A stretch of DNA of 64,000 bases. Source: Polaribacter sp. SA4-12. GTDB taxonomy: Bacteria; Bacteroidota; Bacteroidia; Flavobacteriales; Flavobacteriaceae. This document shows positions 1 to 8,490 of this stretch, one piece after another. The stretch spans positions 2,895,501 through 2,959,500 of the forward strand of contig NZ_CP019334.1 of NCBI RefSeq assembly GCF_002163675.1, written 5' to 3'. Numbering within the stretch: position 1 is the stretch's first letter; each line of letters starts with the position of its first letter. The translations under genes and the position numbers were made by a program. The notes beneath the pieces were generated by a model that did no database searches, was not told where the DNA came from, and was given only the letters and a program-made list of their open reading frames with translations.

Positions 1-32
1 TTAAATTTATAAAAATAGATTAAATCAATAAA

Positions 33-2252
33 ATGAAGAAAATTTGGATTGCTTTTATAAGTGTAGTTGTACTCTCTTTTGCAGTACTAATTTGGGTAGG
101 AACAGAAGTCTATCAAAAACAGCCACCAATTCCAGAAAAGGTAGTAGTTAAAGATACAGATGAAGTTTTTTATACAATTGAAGACATACAAATAGGTCAA
201 AATGTTTGGGAATCTATTGGAGGTATGGAAGTGGGTTCAATTTGGGGACATGGAAGTTATGTAGCACCAGATTGGTCTGCAGATTGGATTCATAGAGAAG
301 CTGTTTTTATGCTAGATTTATGGGCCAAAAAAGATTTCAATAAGAAATACGACGATTTAGATGTTGAGAATAAGGCAGCTATAAAGGCTCGTTTAATAAA
401 AGATATTAAAACGAATACGTATAACTCTGCAACAAAAACAATTATAATTTCTCAAGAAAGAGTTGCTGCAATAAATAATAATATTCAACATTTTAGCGAC
501 ATATTTTCTAAAGGGAATGAAAGATATGCTATTCCTGAAGGAGCTTTAACAGATGAAGTTAAGCTAAAGCAATTAAACGCTTTTTTCTTTTGGACTTCTT
601 GGGCTGCAAGTACTAACAGAATAGGTAAAGAGTATACATATACTTCTAACTGGCCACATGAACCTTTAATAGATAATAATATTACAGATGGTTCTATAAT
701 TTGGTCTGGTTTATCAATTGTATTGTTACTTGTTTTTATTGGAATCTTATCATTCTATTACTTGAGAAATCACGAAAAAGGAGAATCTCTTACAAAACCA
801 GATTCAGATCCATTACAGAATATGAAATTAGTGAAATCTCAAACAGCAGTATTAAAATACTTCTTTGTAATTTCTTTATTAATTGGTTTACAAGTCATTT
901 TAGGAATTATAACGGTTCATTATACTGTAGAAGGACAAAGTTTCTTCGGTTTCGATTTAGCAAAATATTTACCTTATTCTGTAAGTAGAACTTGGCATAC
1001 ACAATTGGCTGTTTTTTGGATTGCTGCAACTTGGTTAGCAACAGGATTATTTTTAGCGCCAATGATTTCTAAAAAAGAAATGAAATACCAACTTTTCGGA
1101 ATCAACTTCCTTTTTGTTGCATTAATCGTTATTGTACTAGGTTCTATGTTAGGAGAATGGTTAGGAGTTCATCAATTTTTAGACTTAACAACCAACTTTT
1201 TCTTTGGTCACCAAGGATATGAATACATGGATTTAGGTAGATTCTGGCAAATATTTTTAGGAATCGGTCTTGTTTTATGGGTTGTAATGGTTAGTAGACA
1301 TATTTTATATGCAATTAGAAAAAACGACGAATCTAAACACTTATTAATTATTCTATTAATATCTGTTATGGCAATTGGTATGTTTTTCTTCTCTGGATTA
1401 ATGTATGGAGAAAACAGTAGTTTACCAGTAATTAACTATTGGAGATGGTGGTTAGTTCACCTGTGGGTAGAAGGATTCTTCGAAGTTTTTGCAACGGTAG
1501 TGATCGCGTTTATTTTCTCTAGAATGGAAATAATTTCAGCTAAAACTGCTGGTAGAGTTTCTATTGCTTCTGCATCTATATTTTTAGCAGGTGGAATTAT
1601 CGGTACTTTACACCATTTATATTATTCTGGTACGCCAGTTCAAGCTATCGCTTTAGGAGCAACATTTAGTGCTTTAGAAGTTGTGCCTTTAACTTTAATG
1701 GGATTTGAAATTAGAGAAAATTGGAACCTCTTAAAAAGCAAAAAATGGATTCAGAATTATAAATGGCCAATTTTCTTCTTTATCTCTGTTTCTTTTTGGA
1801 ACTTCTTAGGAGCCGGAGTATTTGGTTTCTTAATTAATCCACCAATTGCATTGTACTATATTCAAGGTTTAAATACAACAGCAGTTCATGCACATACCGC
1901 TTTATTTGGTGTTTACGGAATGTTAGGAATGGGCTTTATTATTATCTGTTTACGTTTTTATTCTGATAGAGCTTGGAGCAATACAAAACTAAAAAGAGCT
2001 TTTTGGTTTTTAAATATCGGTTTAATAGCAATGATGGTATTTAGTATGTTACCCATAGGAATTATACAAGCGTATACTTCTATCACAGAAGGATATTCTT
2101 TTGCAAGAGAATCAGACCTTTTATACTCACCAACAATACAAACATTAAAATGGATGAGAATGATTGGAGATATCCTCTTTTCTATAGGAATCTATTATTT
2201 CTGTTGGTTTACAATTGAAGAAGTAATCTATAATTACAAAAGGAAAAAATAA
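33..2252 (+). CDS. norZ: Quinol-dependent nitric oxide reductase (qNOR)
   Basis: Single-subunit NO reductase that reduces 2 NO to N2O at the cytoplasmic membrane using quinol electrons. The 739 residues match qNOR length: an N-terminal TM anchor, a periplasmic domain of about 200 residues (IGGMEVGSIWGHGSY near residue 65), then a heme-copper-oxidase-like bundle of about 12 TM helices. Visible candidate heme/iron ligands are His322 (TWHTQ), His476 with Glu480 (VHLWVEG), His527-His528 and His619/His621 (VHAHTALFG). The fused N-terminal domain separates it from two-subunit cNOR. No denitrification neighbours are present, so it probably serves NO detoxification. The promoter lies outside the window or is not recognisable in the 32 bases before the ATG. 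Confidence 0.93.
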   Translation: MKKIWIAFISVVVLSFAVLIWVGTEVYQKQPPIPEKVVVKDTDEVFYTIEDIQIGQNVWESIGGMEVGSIWGHGSYVAPDWSADWIHREAVFMLDLWAKKDFNKKYDDLDVENKAAIKARLIKDIKTNTYNSATKTIIISQERVAAINNNIQHFSDIFSKGNERYAIPEGALTDEVKLKQLNAFFFWTSWAASTNRIGKEYTYTSNWPHEPLIDNNITDGSIIWSGLSIVLLLVFIGILSFYYLRNHEKGESLTKPDSDPLQNMKLVKSQTAVLKYFFVISLLIGLQVILGIITVHYTVEGQSFFGFDLAKYLPYSVSRTWHTQLAVFWIAATWLATGLFLAPMISKKEMKYQLFGINFLFVALIVIVLGSMLGEWLGVHQFLDLTTNFFFGHQGYEYMDLGRFWQIFLGIGLVLWVVMVSRHILYAIRKNDESKHLLIILLISVMAIGMFFFSGLMYGENSSLPVINYWRWWLVHLWVEGFFEVFATVVIAFIFSRMEIISAKTAGRVSIASASIFLAGGIIGTLHHLYYSGTPVQAIALGATFSALEVVPLTLMGFEIRENWNLLKSKKWIQNYKWPIFFFISVSFWNFLGAGVFGFLINPPIALYYIQGLNTTAVHAHTALFGVYGMLGMGFIIICLRFYSDRAWSNTKLKRAFWFLNIGLIAMMVFSMLPIGIIQAYTSITEGYSFARESDLLYSPTIQTLKWMRMIGDILFSIGIYYFCWFTIEEVIYNYKRKK

Positions 2253-2260
2253 TTTTCATT

Positions 2261-2292
2261 AAAAAAGGCGAACAGAAATGTTCGCCTTTTTT
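2261..2292 (+). terminator. Rho-independent terminator after norZ
   Basis: Stem GGCGAAC/GTTCGCC with loop AGAAAT, flanked by A6 and T6, so it can work on both strands. The stem-loop recurs in inverted orientation at 3324-3343, mirrored around the regulator gene. Confidence 0.85.
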
Positions 2293-3157
2293 ATTTTATC
2301 TCTAATTTATAACCAACTCCATGAATATTTATAAGTTGTATAGATGCGTCTTCTTTTAATTTTTTACGGAGTTTAGAAATATAAGTATCTAAACTTCTAC
2401 TCACAAAAACACCATTGTCTTCCCACACTTTTTTGGTTAACTCTTCTCTTTTAATAACCATATTTGGGTTTGCAACAAAGATTGCTAACAACTCACATTC
2501 TTTTTTAGAAAGCGGTATTTCAATTGCTTTTTTTATCAATTTATTTTGTTCTGGATAAAATTGAAAACTTCCTAAAGTAGTTGCTTTTTCTGATGCAGTT
2601 TTTTCAAGTTCAGTTGTTTTCTTAGCTGAAAAATATTTCTTGTAATACAGAGCTAATAACAATACAATTAAAATGTAAAAAAGAAAGTTATAGTTAGATT
2701 CTGATTTTTTTTGATCTAAAAACTTTACCTCAATTGAATAGTTGTTTTCAGGTAAAACTCTTCCAACACAAGAAATTAATGTCTTCTCTTTTTTAGTGTT
2801 TACTTCATAACTATAGGCAACTTCTTTAGACAGAACATCAATAACTTCAACTCTATAATTTTTAGAAAGCATTGTTTTATCAAAAACATTTTTTATAATG
2901 TTTACCAATGTGCTTGGTTCAATTGATAGCGTCTTTTCAAAAGAAATTTTGTACTTAAAATCTTCAATTTTTGTAATTGGTAAAATTAACGATAAAGAAT
3001 CTTGTTGAGATAATAGCAACTGATTTCCAATGGCTCTTAAATTGACTTTTACGCGTTCTGAAAAGTCGTTTTCGTCCTCTTGTGGATTTGCAAAACCCCA
3101 AATAAAAAACGAAGTTATCACTAAAAGTAAAAATATAGAAAGGTTCTTTTGTTTCAT
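2291..3157 (-). CDS. Membrane-anchored winged-helix transcriptional regulator
   Basis: About 288 residues from the ATG at 3157; an upstream TTG at 3175 would add six residues and is less likely. Order: N-terminal hydrophobic segment (signal anchor), ~130-residue extracytoplasmic domain with no recognised family, one TM helix (FLFYILIVLLLALYY), then a C-terminal OmpR/PhoB-type winged helix (LSKKECELLAIFVANPN, SRSLDTYISKLRKKL, IHGVGYKLE). There is no receiver domain, so it is a one-component, ToxR-like arrangement that may sense an envelope signal and act on DNA from the membrane. It converges on norZ through a shared terminator. The target is unknown; the neighbouring NO reductase is a natural candidate by position only. 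Confidence 0.75.
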   Translation of the reverse strand: MKQKNLSIFLLLVITSFFIWGFANPQEDENDFSERVKVNLRAIGNQLLLSQQDSLSLILPITKIEDFKYKISFEKTLSIEPSTLVNIIKNVFDKTMLSKNYRVEVIDVLSKEVAYSYEVNTKKEKTLISCVGRVLPENNYSIEVKFLDQKKSESNYNFLFYILIVLLLALYYKKYFSAKKTTELEKTASEKATTLGSFQFYPEQNKLIKKAIEIPLSKKECELLAIFVANPNMVIKREELTKKVWEDNGVFVSRSLDTYISKLRKKLKEDASIQLINIHGVGYKLEIK

Positions 3158-3319
3158 AATTAATACAAATAACAAGTATTTATATCAATTTTTGTAACTG
3201 TTGACACTTCTTTTACATTTTTTTGACACTTGTTTTCTGATGTAGATATTGTTTTATAATAAAATGTAAAGCTTTAATTTACTATTTGTAATTAACAAGA
3301 TAATTTTGCAATAACTAAA

Positions 3320-3345
3320 AAAAGGCGAACATTTCTGTTCGCCAA
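3320..3345 (-). terminator. Terminator of the cupredoxin-like gene
   Basis: Read on the minus strand it is the same stem-loop as at 2267-2286 (GGCGAAC, loop AGAAAT, GTTCGCC), followed by T7. It ends the minus-strand gene that stops at 3368. Confidence 0.8.
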
Positions 3346-3367
3346 TCATCATTTGAATTAAAAAAAA

Positions 3368-3736
3368 TTATTCAACTATTAATGTGTATTGTGGTGTTGG
3401 GTTTAAAGGACAGAAATAAACATATTCTCCTTTTGTAAGCGTTACCGTTTTAGAAGTTTGCTTTGTGTTATTCTTAACTTGTTCTTTTACATAAGCGTTT
3501 TTAATATGCGCTTTAACACCAGATTTTGGAGCTAAAACAAAACCTACATTATGACCAACATTGTTGTTTGCAATTTCAAAAATGTACGTTCCTTCAGATA
3601 AGGTAATTTGCTTCTGCGTAAACTCACCTTTTGTTTGTTCTAAAGAAACTGTTTTTACTTCTTGTGCACTTGTGTTAAATGCAAAACCTAATACGATTAC
3701 TACTACTACTACTACTACTGCTATTAATTTTTTCAT
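3368..3736 (-). CDS. Secreted cupredoxin-like protein with incomplete copper site
   Basis: 122 residues with a signal peptide (cut near NTSA/QEV) and a small beta-sandwich like plastocyanin or azurin. His62 (GHNVGF) and Cys109 (YFCPLNP) occupy type-1 copper ligand positions. The usual second His three residues after Cys is Asn112, and the position of the axial Met is Tyr117. A standard blue-copper centre therefore looks incomplete; the protein may bind copper differently or be structural. The signal peptide holds Val7-Val13, encoded by a run of GTA codons, an in-frame trinucleotide repeat. It is last in the minus-strand AraC/thioredoxin/AhpD-like cluster, which suggests a redox or metal-stress role. 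Confidence 0.7.
   Translation of the reverse strand: MKKLIAVVVVVVVIVLGFAFNTSAQEVKTVSLEQTKGEFTQKQITLSEGTYIFEIANNNVGHNVGFVLAPKSGVKAHIKNAYVKEQVKNNTKQTSKTVTLTKGEYVYFCPLNPTPQYTLIVE
3698..3719 (-). repeat. GTA trinucleotide microsatellite in signal peptide
   Basis: About seven consecutive GTA codons (Val) in the hydrophobic core of the cupredoxin-like signal peptide. Slippage would alter core length without changing frame. Confidence 0.75.
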
Positions 3737-3768
3737 GACTTCTATTGTTTTAAATTTTATGGATTTGG

Positions 3769-3788
3769 ATTCCCGTTTTCACGGGAAT
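3769..3788. repeat. Short palindromic repeat, copy 1
   Basis: ATTCCCG/CGGGAAT inverted arms followed by GACA, between two genes. The same palindrome is at 4629-4646. Short extragenic palindromes of this sort are common in flavobacterial genomes. Confidence 0.6.
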
Positions 3789-3834
3789 GACATTTTTAAT
3801 AGAAACACAAGGCAAAACCTCGTGAATCTTTTTA

Positions 3835-4383
3835 TTATATAGTTGCTACTTCTAATGCTTGTGCTACAGGAAAATCTACTGCAACATCTGTTGTTTTATG
3901 AAAGTAATTTGTAATTGTAATTTCTCCTATTAAAATAATTGAATCTGCTAAGTTTCCTTTTGTATATCCTGCAGCATATAAGTTTTCAACTGCTTCTGGT
4001 GTTGCTGCTCCTCTGTTAATAGCAACACTTCTAGAAAATTTTGCCAAAGCATCTAATTTTGAATCAAAAGAAGCTTCACCAGCTCTTAATTCTAAGATTT
4101 GTGCTTCTGTAAAACCATTCATTTTACCTATTGCAGTGTGCGCAGATAAACAATAAACACATTCGTTTACTTGACTTACCGCTAAATTAATTACTTCTTT
4201 TTCTTTTGCTGAAAAGCTTGTTTTTCCGCTTCCGATTGCTAAAAAATTACCTAATGCAGTTTCACTATGTGCAAACGCTGCGTATAAATTTGGTACAAAA
4301 CCTAATCCTTTTTCTAATTGATTAAAAATTGCTTGGTTGTTTTCTGATACTTCGTTTTTTGTTGGTACGTTAAATGTGCTCAT
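3835..4383 (-). CDS. AhpD-like / carboxymuconolactone decarboxylase family protein
   Basis: 182-residue all-helical protein of the AhpD/CMD family with the peroxidatic motif ECVYCLSAH: Cys75, Cys78 and His82. Members reduce peroxides or act as thiol relay partners. Here it lies downstream of a thioredoxin gene that could re-reduce it. No signal peptide, so it is cytoplasmic. It belongs to the minus-strand cluster (thioredoxin, CPxCW mini-gene, this gene, cupredoxin-like gene), probably governed by the AraC-type regulator at 5390-6229. True gamma-carboxymuconolactone decarboxylase activity is unlikely given the CxxC motif. Confidence 0.85.
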   Translation of the reverse strand: MSTFNVPTKNEVSENNQAIFNQLEKGLGFVPNLYAAFAHSETALGNFLAIGSGKTSFSAKEKEVINLAVSQVNECVYCLSAHTAIGKMNGFTEAQILELRAGEASFDSKLDALAKFSRSVAINRGAATPEAVENLYAAGYTKGNLADSIILIGEITITNYFHKTTDVAVDFPVAQALEVATI

Positions 4384-4430
4384 AATTTTATTTTGTATTT
4401 GTTTTATTGTGTTTATTTTACTTTTTGAGT

Positions 4431-4509
4431 TGTCATTTTGAGTGGAGTCGAAAAATTTCTTTTGTTAATTTTTAAAAAATAAGATTTCTCCATTTCAGTC
4501 GAAATGACA
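4431..4509. repeat. Imperfect inverted repeat (REP-like)
   Basis: Left arm TGTCATTTTGAGTGGAGTCG and a right arm ending CAGTCGAAATGACA are imperfect reverse complements around an A/T-rich centre. This resembles the TGTCATTnCGA...GGAGAAATCT repeats widely seen in flavobacterial intergenic DNA. It lies between the AhpD-like gene and the CPxCW mini-gene and may act as a transcript-end or mRNA-stability structure. Confidence 0.5.
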
Positions 4510-4511
4510 TT

Positions 4512-4606
4512 TTATTTACATTCACAAAGTTGTTGTTCTGGGTTTTGTTCATCATAAGTTTGATAACCCAACAGTTTGGGCATTGTGCGTTTTCTATTGT
4601 TTTCAT
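4512..4606 (-). pseudogene. Frameshifted CPxCW mini-protein gene
   Basis: From ATG 4606 the frame reads MKTIENAQCPNCW. It then needs one extra base, a fourth G in TGGG, to continue as GYQTYDEQNPEQQLCECK and stop at 4512. Restored, it is a 31-residue protein with CPNCW near the N-terminus and CEC near the C-terminus, suggesting metal or thiol chemistry. The 95-nt span is exactly one base short of 32 codons. Unshifted, the reading frame runs into unrelated sequence. It lies directly downstream of one of two matching promoter/operator copies in the AraC/thioredoxin cluster. It could be a true one-base deletion, a sequencing error or a recoding site. Confidence 0.5.
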
Positions 4607-4628
4607 AATTGTTGATTTTTTTGTTAGT

Positions 4629-4646
4629 TTCCCGTTTTCACGGGAA
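4629..4646. repeat. Short palindromic repeat, copy 2
   Basis: TTCCCG/CGGGAA palindrome with the same following GACA as the copy at 3769-3788. Confidence 0.55.
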
Positions 4647-4700
4647 TGACACTTTTTTGTTTTTTCGAAATTACTTTCGAAAAGCGTTTCTATTATTTGA

Positions 4701-4777
4701 TACTGCAAAGATGCAACCGATAGTAACCTCAAAAATTGGACAAAAGTTCCTACTGTTTGGACGCTGTAAAAAAGTTG
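4701..4777 (-). promoter_or_regulatory. AraC-type operator/promoter, copy 1
   Basis: Nearly matches the segment at 5172-5250. It contains two TTGGAC direct repeats (4736-4741 and 4757-4762) spaced 21 bp, two helical turns, as expected for an AraC-family dimer. On the minus strand CATCTTTG (4706-4713), close to the -7 consensus TAnnTTTG, points to the CPxCW mini-gene and AhpD-like gene. Confidence 0.65.
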
Positions 4778-4801
4778 CCTTTTTTTTGATGATTGCAGCC
4801 T

Positions 4802-5116
4802 TTATTTTAGTCGGTTTATTTTACTTCTTAAGTTTCTTTCTGTAATTAAACCTGTATGTCTGTCTGCTGGTTCTCCGTTTTTAAAGAAAAGTAACGTTGG
4901 TATATTTCTAACATTAAACTTTGCTGCTAATTTTGGATACTCATCAACATTTACTTTTTTGATAAGTACATCGTCTTTTAATTCGTCTGCTAATTTGTTT
5001 ATTGTTGGTAATAAAGTCTGACAAGGTCCACACCAATCTGCATAAAAATCTAATAATACATTGTCGTTGTTTTCTATAACATTGATAAAGTCTGTTTGTT
5101 CTAATTGTAATTCCAT
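4802..5116 (-). CDS. Thioredoxin
   Basis: 104-residue stand-alone thioredoxin, normal for the family, with the catalytic motif WCGPC (Cys29, Cys32) and the cis-Pro segment NIPTLLFF. No signal peptide, so it is cytoplasmic. It reduces disulfides in client proteins, here plausibly the AhpD-like protein downstream on the same strand. Its own operator/promoter copy (5172-5250) lies 56 bp before the ATG, and the other copy lies just past its stop. The AraC regulator at 5390-6229 is the obvious controller. It is a specialised paralog candidate rather than clearly the housekeeping trxA. Confidence 0.93.
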   Translation of the reverse strand: MELQLEQTDFINVIENNDNVLLDFYADWCGPCQTLLPTINKLADELKDDVLIKKVNVDEYPKLAAKFNVRNIPTLLFFKNGEPADRHTGLITERNLRSKINRLK

Positions 5117-5171
5117 TTTCTCTTATTTTTAGTTGCTGCTAAAGCAGGATAAATATTCTATTGTTGTTTGG

Positions 5172-5250
5172 TACTGCAAAGATGCAACGGAGATGAAGGT
5201 TTAAAAATGGACAGAAGTTCCTACTGTTTGGACAGCGGAAAAAAGTTGGC
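5172..5250 (-). promoter_or_regulatory. AraC-type operator/promoter, copy 2
   Basis: Copy of the 4701-4777 segment upstream of the thioredoxin gene. TGGAC direct repeats at 5208-5212 and 5229-5233 are 21 bp apart. The minus-strand near-consensus -7 box CATCTTTG is at 5177-5184. Differences from copy 1 fall mainly between the box and the repeats, so the conserved parts are the putative binding sites. Confidence 0.65.
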
Positions 5251-5256
5251 AAAAAT

Positions 5257-5355
5257 GCACGCGTGAAGGATTGAACAATTTGTTTGAGCTCTTTTAAAGT
5301 TTGATAAAACTTTAAAAAGCGAGTTGTGAAATCCTGACCTGAAAGGGCACGCCCA
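5257..5355. repeat. REP-like flavobacterial palindrome, member 1
   Basis: Runs from GCACGCGTGAAGGATTGAA through a long AAAGTTT/AAACTTT hairpin to GAAATCCTGACC and GGGCACGCCC. Its ends and order match the elements at 28297-28386 and, in part, 25144-25216. Probably a non-autonomous repeat. Confidence 0.6.
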
Positions 5356-5389
5356 AATACGATACGTTAATTATAGAAAAAAAAAGAGA

Positions 5390-6229
5390 CTAGTAGTCCT
5401 TTTTAAACTGAAGTGGAGATTTTAAAATTGCCTTTGTAAAGAAGCGTGTAAAATAGGCAGGGTCGTTAAAACCGAGGTCGAAAGCGATTTCCTTAACCGT
5501 TTTATCTGTGTAAATCAATTGACGCTTTGCTTCTAATAAAATACGGGTTTTAATAAAGTCCGAAGGTGTTTTTGCACCCAATTTTTGAAAGTGTTTGGTA
5601 ATAGATTTTGGCGAAAGGCCTAATCTGTTTGCATAATCCGTTACAGAATGCATTGTTTTAAAATTCTGCTCTACCAACAAACTAAAATCTTTAAAAAGAC
5701 GCGATTCTACATCTTCTTTAATAACGTGATTTTCCTTTTTTACACGAACTGCGCAAATAATAAATTGCTTTAAATAAGACTGCAACATATCGTATTGTGC
5801 GGTTTCGTTTTGTTGAAATTCCTCAATAAGACTTTCTAAAATAAAGTTGAGTTTTTTAGTGTCTTTTTCGCAAGGTTTTACAAACGGAGTTTCATAAATA
5901 TTGTTGAATAAAACACCATTACATGCTACTTCTTTATCATGGGTTTGTATGCAGTAGAAATCTCGTACAAAGGTAAGTTTGTAGGCTGTTTTTATTAGTT
6001 CGGAATCTACTGTAAATACCTGTCCGGGTGATAAAAAGAACAACACATTATCATTAAATGTATAACTTTCAAAATCGATATTATAAGTCCCACTTCCTTC
6101 TTGAATCCAATAAATAGAATAGGCATTTTGTTGCTCATGATGATCTATGGTACACGCTTTTTCGAACTGTACAGAACTCACCGAAAAAGTGTCTTTAAAA
6201 GAATATTTTAGAATGTCTTGAACTGCCAT
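5390..6229 (-). CDS. AraC-family transcriptional regulator
   Basis: 279 residues: an N-terminal cupin-like sensing domain (SIYWIQEGSGTYNIDF, LFFLSPGQVF) and a C-terminal double helix-turn-helix (VTDYANRLGLSPKSITKHF; VKEIAFDLGFNDPAYFTRFF). It heads the redox cluster. Two operator-like segments with 21-bp-phased TGGAC repeats lie downstream, before the thioredoxin and CPxCW/AhpD-like units, and make good candidate targets. The effector is not evident from sequence. Confidence 0.88.
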   Translation of the reverse strand: MAVQDILKYSFKDTFSVSSVQFEKACTIDHHEQQNAYSIYWIQEGSGTYNIDFESYTFNDNVLFFLSPGQVFTVDSELIKTAYKLTFVRDFYCIQTHDKEVACNGVLFNNIYETPFVKPCEKDTKKLNFILESLIEEFQQNETAQYDMLQSYLKQFIICAVRVKKENHVIKEDVESRLFKDFSLLVEQNFKTMHSVTDYANRLGLSPKSITKHFQKLGAKTPSDFIKTRILLEAKRQLIYTDKTVKEIAFDLGFNDPAYFTRFFTKAILKSPLQFKKDY

Positions 6230-6395
6230 ATTTTGTTATTGTGGTCTTTTGGTCGTAAAAGTAAGTTGAAACTTTACGTTTAGTTTAGTTTGTTTCTAAA
6301 TTTAATTTCAGATAACTTCGCTAACTACGAATATAAAACATTGAAACATTCCATATTAGTGTTAACGTTGGCAACAACTTTGAAAAACATCGAGA

Positions 6396-8484
6396 TTGAA
6401 AAGAAACATACTGATATTATTAATATTTTTTTCTGCGAATTTATTTGCACAAAATGAGCGTTTTGATTTTTTAGATTATCAATTACGAAAGGGAGACTTT
6501 AATGCTCTAAATGAAGTGTCTGAATATTTTGACAGTAAAACTGAATTGACCGAATTTTTAGGTTATCACATAATCAATACTATTGAATCCAATTTAGCGA
6601 AAAGACTAGTTAGAGAAAATTCAATGTTTCTAGATTCCGAGATAATCATCGACTCAACAACAACAAGCGCTAATTTCAAAAAATTTCTAAATAAAAATAA
6701 AAGGAATATTAAATTTTCAAATCTTGCAAATGCTTTTTTAATAACACCATTTAACAAAAGAAAAACGGATTTTGAAATCATCGAAATAACTGATTTCAAA
6801 TGGAATACTTTAAATTCTAAACGTAAACATTTATTGAAACTGGATTGGGTAAAAAAGAATACAATAGACAGTTTAGTAAATTCAAAAAATCCTTTAGCAC
6901 TATTACAAATCGCTTCAATTCTATTAAAAAACCGATATAGATTTGACGAACATCACGACAATGAAGAAGTAGTAGATTTAATACAATTACTAACGAAATC
7001 CCAAATTGCTGTTCCAAACGAGAGCGGAGATTTAAGCTATCATTTAGAAAAAGACTTTTATGAAAGGTCAAAAATCAATTTAGTTATTTTTTTTGCAAAC
7101 AATTATAGAAAATATAAATGGGATGACTCTGTTAAAGCGTTTAGAAACGACAATTTAAAAATTAAAGAAGTTGATAAAGAAAAAACACTTTTCGAAATGT
7201 TATCAAGCGAGAATGATACTATAGCTCAAAATGCATTCATAAGTTTGACAAAATTAGATGCTCAAAAAGTTAGTGATATGTCAGACCAATACAGAAAGGC
7301 TCGTATTTCGAATAACTATATTCTTCCATCATTTGAATTTCGGTTTTTAAAACAGTTGGTCTATTTAACAGATTACTGTAAAGAAAAAAATATAAATTTT
7401 GAAGGAAATGAAAATCTTAAAACTCAAATTGAACTTCTAAAAACAAAACTGACATTTAGTGAACGAAGGAAATTAGAAGACAAACTAGTCGATAAATTAA
7501 CTTTAGATGATATTACGTCTTTTGAATATTGGTCGCTGATTTATGAAAAATCTTGGTCATTGACATATTCTGCTGGAAGAATCTTGGATAAATTCTATTC
7601 AAAAAATTGGACTAAATTGACTAACAACCCTAAATATCTTGAAATATATTTACTTAAATCAAGGTTATTTGATGACCTTGGAATAATTGGATTTTGTAAT
7701 AATTATTTAGTCAAGTTTAATGGCTCATCGAACGAAACAATAACTTCTATTCTAAATTTAAATTCAAAAAACCCAAAAGTTCAAAGTCAAATCGAAAGAA
7801 CATTAGCAATCGCAAAAAAAACCAATTAAATTCATTACCGAGGAAAAGAAAACTTGGTATGGGAATACTTCAAAAGATATAAAAAACTTTAAGGCATCAT
7901 ACTCTAAGATTATTCAAAAAAAACAAGATAGTTCTGAACTTGAAGATGATATTTCGTTTCTAATCTCGCAAATAGAATACGTCCAAATTGGAGAAGCTTT
8001 AGAGACTATCGAGGATATTCCGATAAGACCTTATGAGAAATATTCGTTTATGGCAAGTGACTTTGGCTTTTCATATTTAGGAAAATTTGAAGAAATTAAA
8101 ATTCGAAAAGAGTTTTTAAAGAATTATCAAAAATTGAATGAGTTAGAATTGTATAAACATTATTTAAAAGAAGCAGGAATTGATTTAACAACCTCTAATA
8201 ATCATTTAGATTTTGACAAGATTTATGACATTCTGAAATACGACATTAACACTGCTTTAGCAGGTGGTGGTGGAAGCACAATGGATAATGGAGTTTATTC
8301 AATTATTAAGATTTTGGAATTAACTTTTAAGACAACTATTGACTATCCTAACAAACTTTGTTGTTCAGATAATATGAATGCTTGTGATTCAAGAGGAAGA
8401 GCAATGGAATGGATGAATTATTTGAAAGTTAATAATCATTTGAAAAAGGAACATAATGAACCCGTTTCATTTGCATTCGAATAA
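6396..8484 (+). pseudogene. Frameshifted large secreted protein gene, unknown family
   Basis: Two open frames form one gene. The first (6396-7829, TTG start, signal peptide MKRNILILLIFFSANLFAQ) gives 477 residues. The second stays open from 7807 to 8484 in the next frame and continues the same lysine/asparagine-rich style. The switch falls in an A8 run at 7814-7821: removing one A joins AIAKK to PIKFITEEKKTWYG and yields about 695 residues. No domain is recognised. The C-terminal part has GGGG and a cysteine pair (KLCCSDNMNACDSRGRAMEW). It could be a decayed gene, an assembly error or a slippage-controlled gene. It sits between palindromic boundary repeats, as in a mobile cassette, away from housekeeping neighbours. 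Confidence 0.65.
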
Positions 8485-8490
8485 AAAGCA

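Noticed and set aside
4472..4732. 86-codon minus-strand frame covering the CPxCW region
   Set aside because: Its first part runs through promoter and repeat DNA; only the frameshifted 31-codon reading is meaningful.
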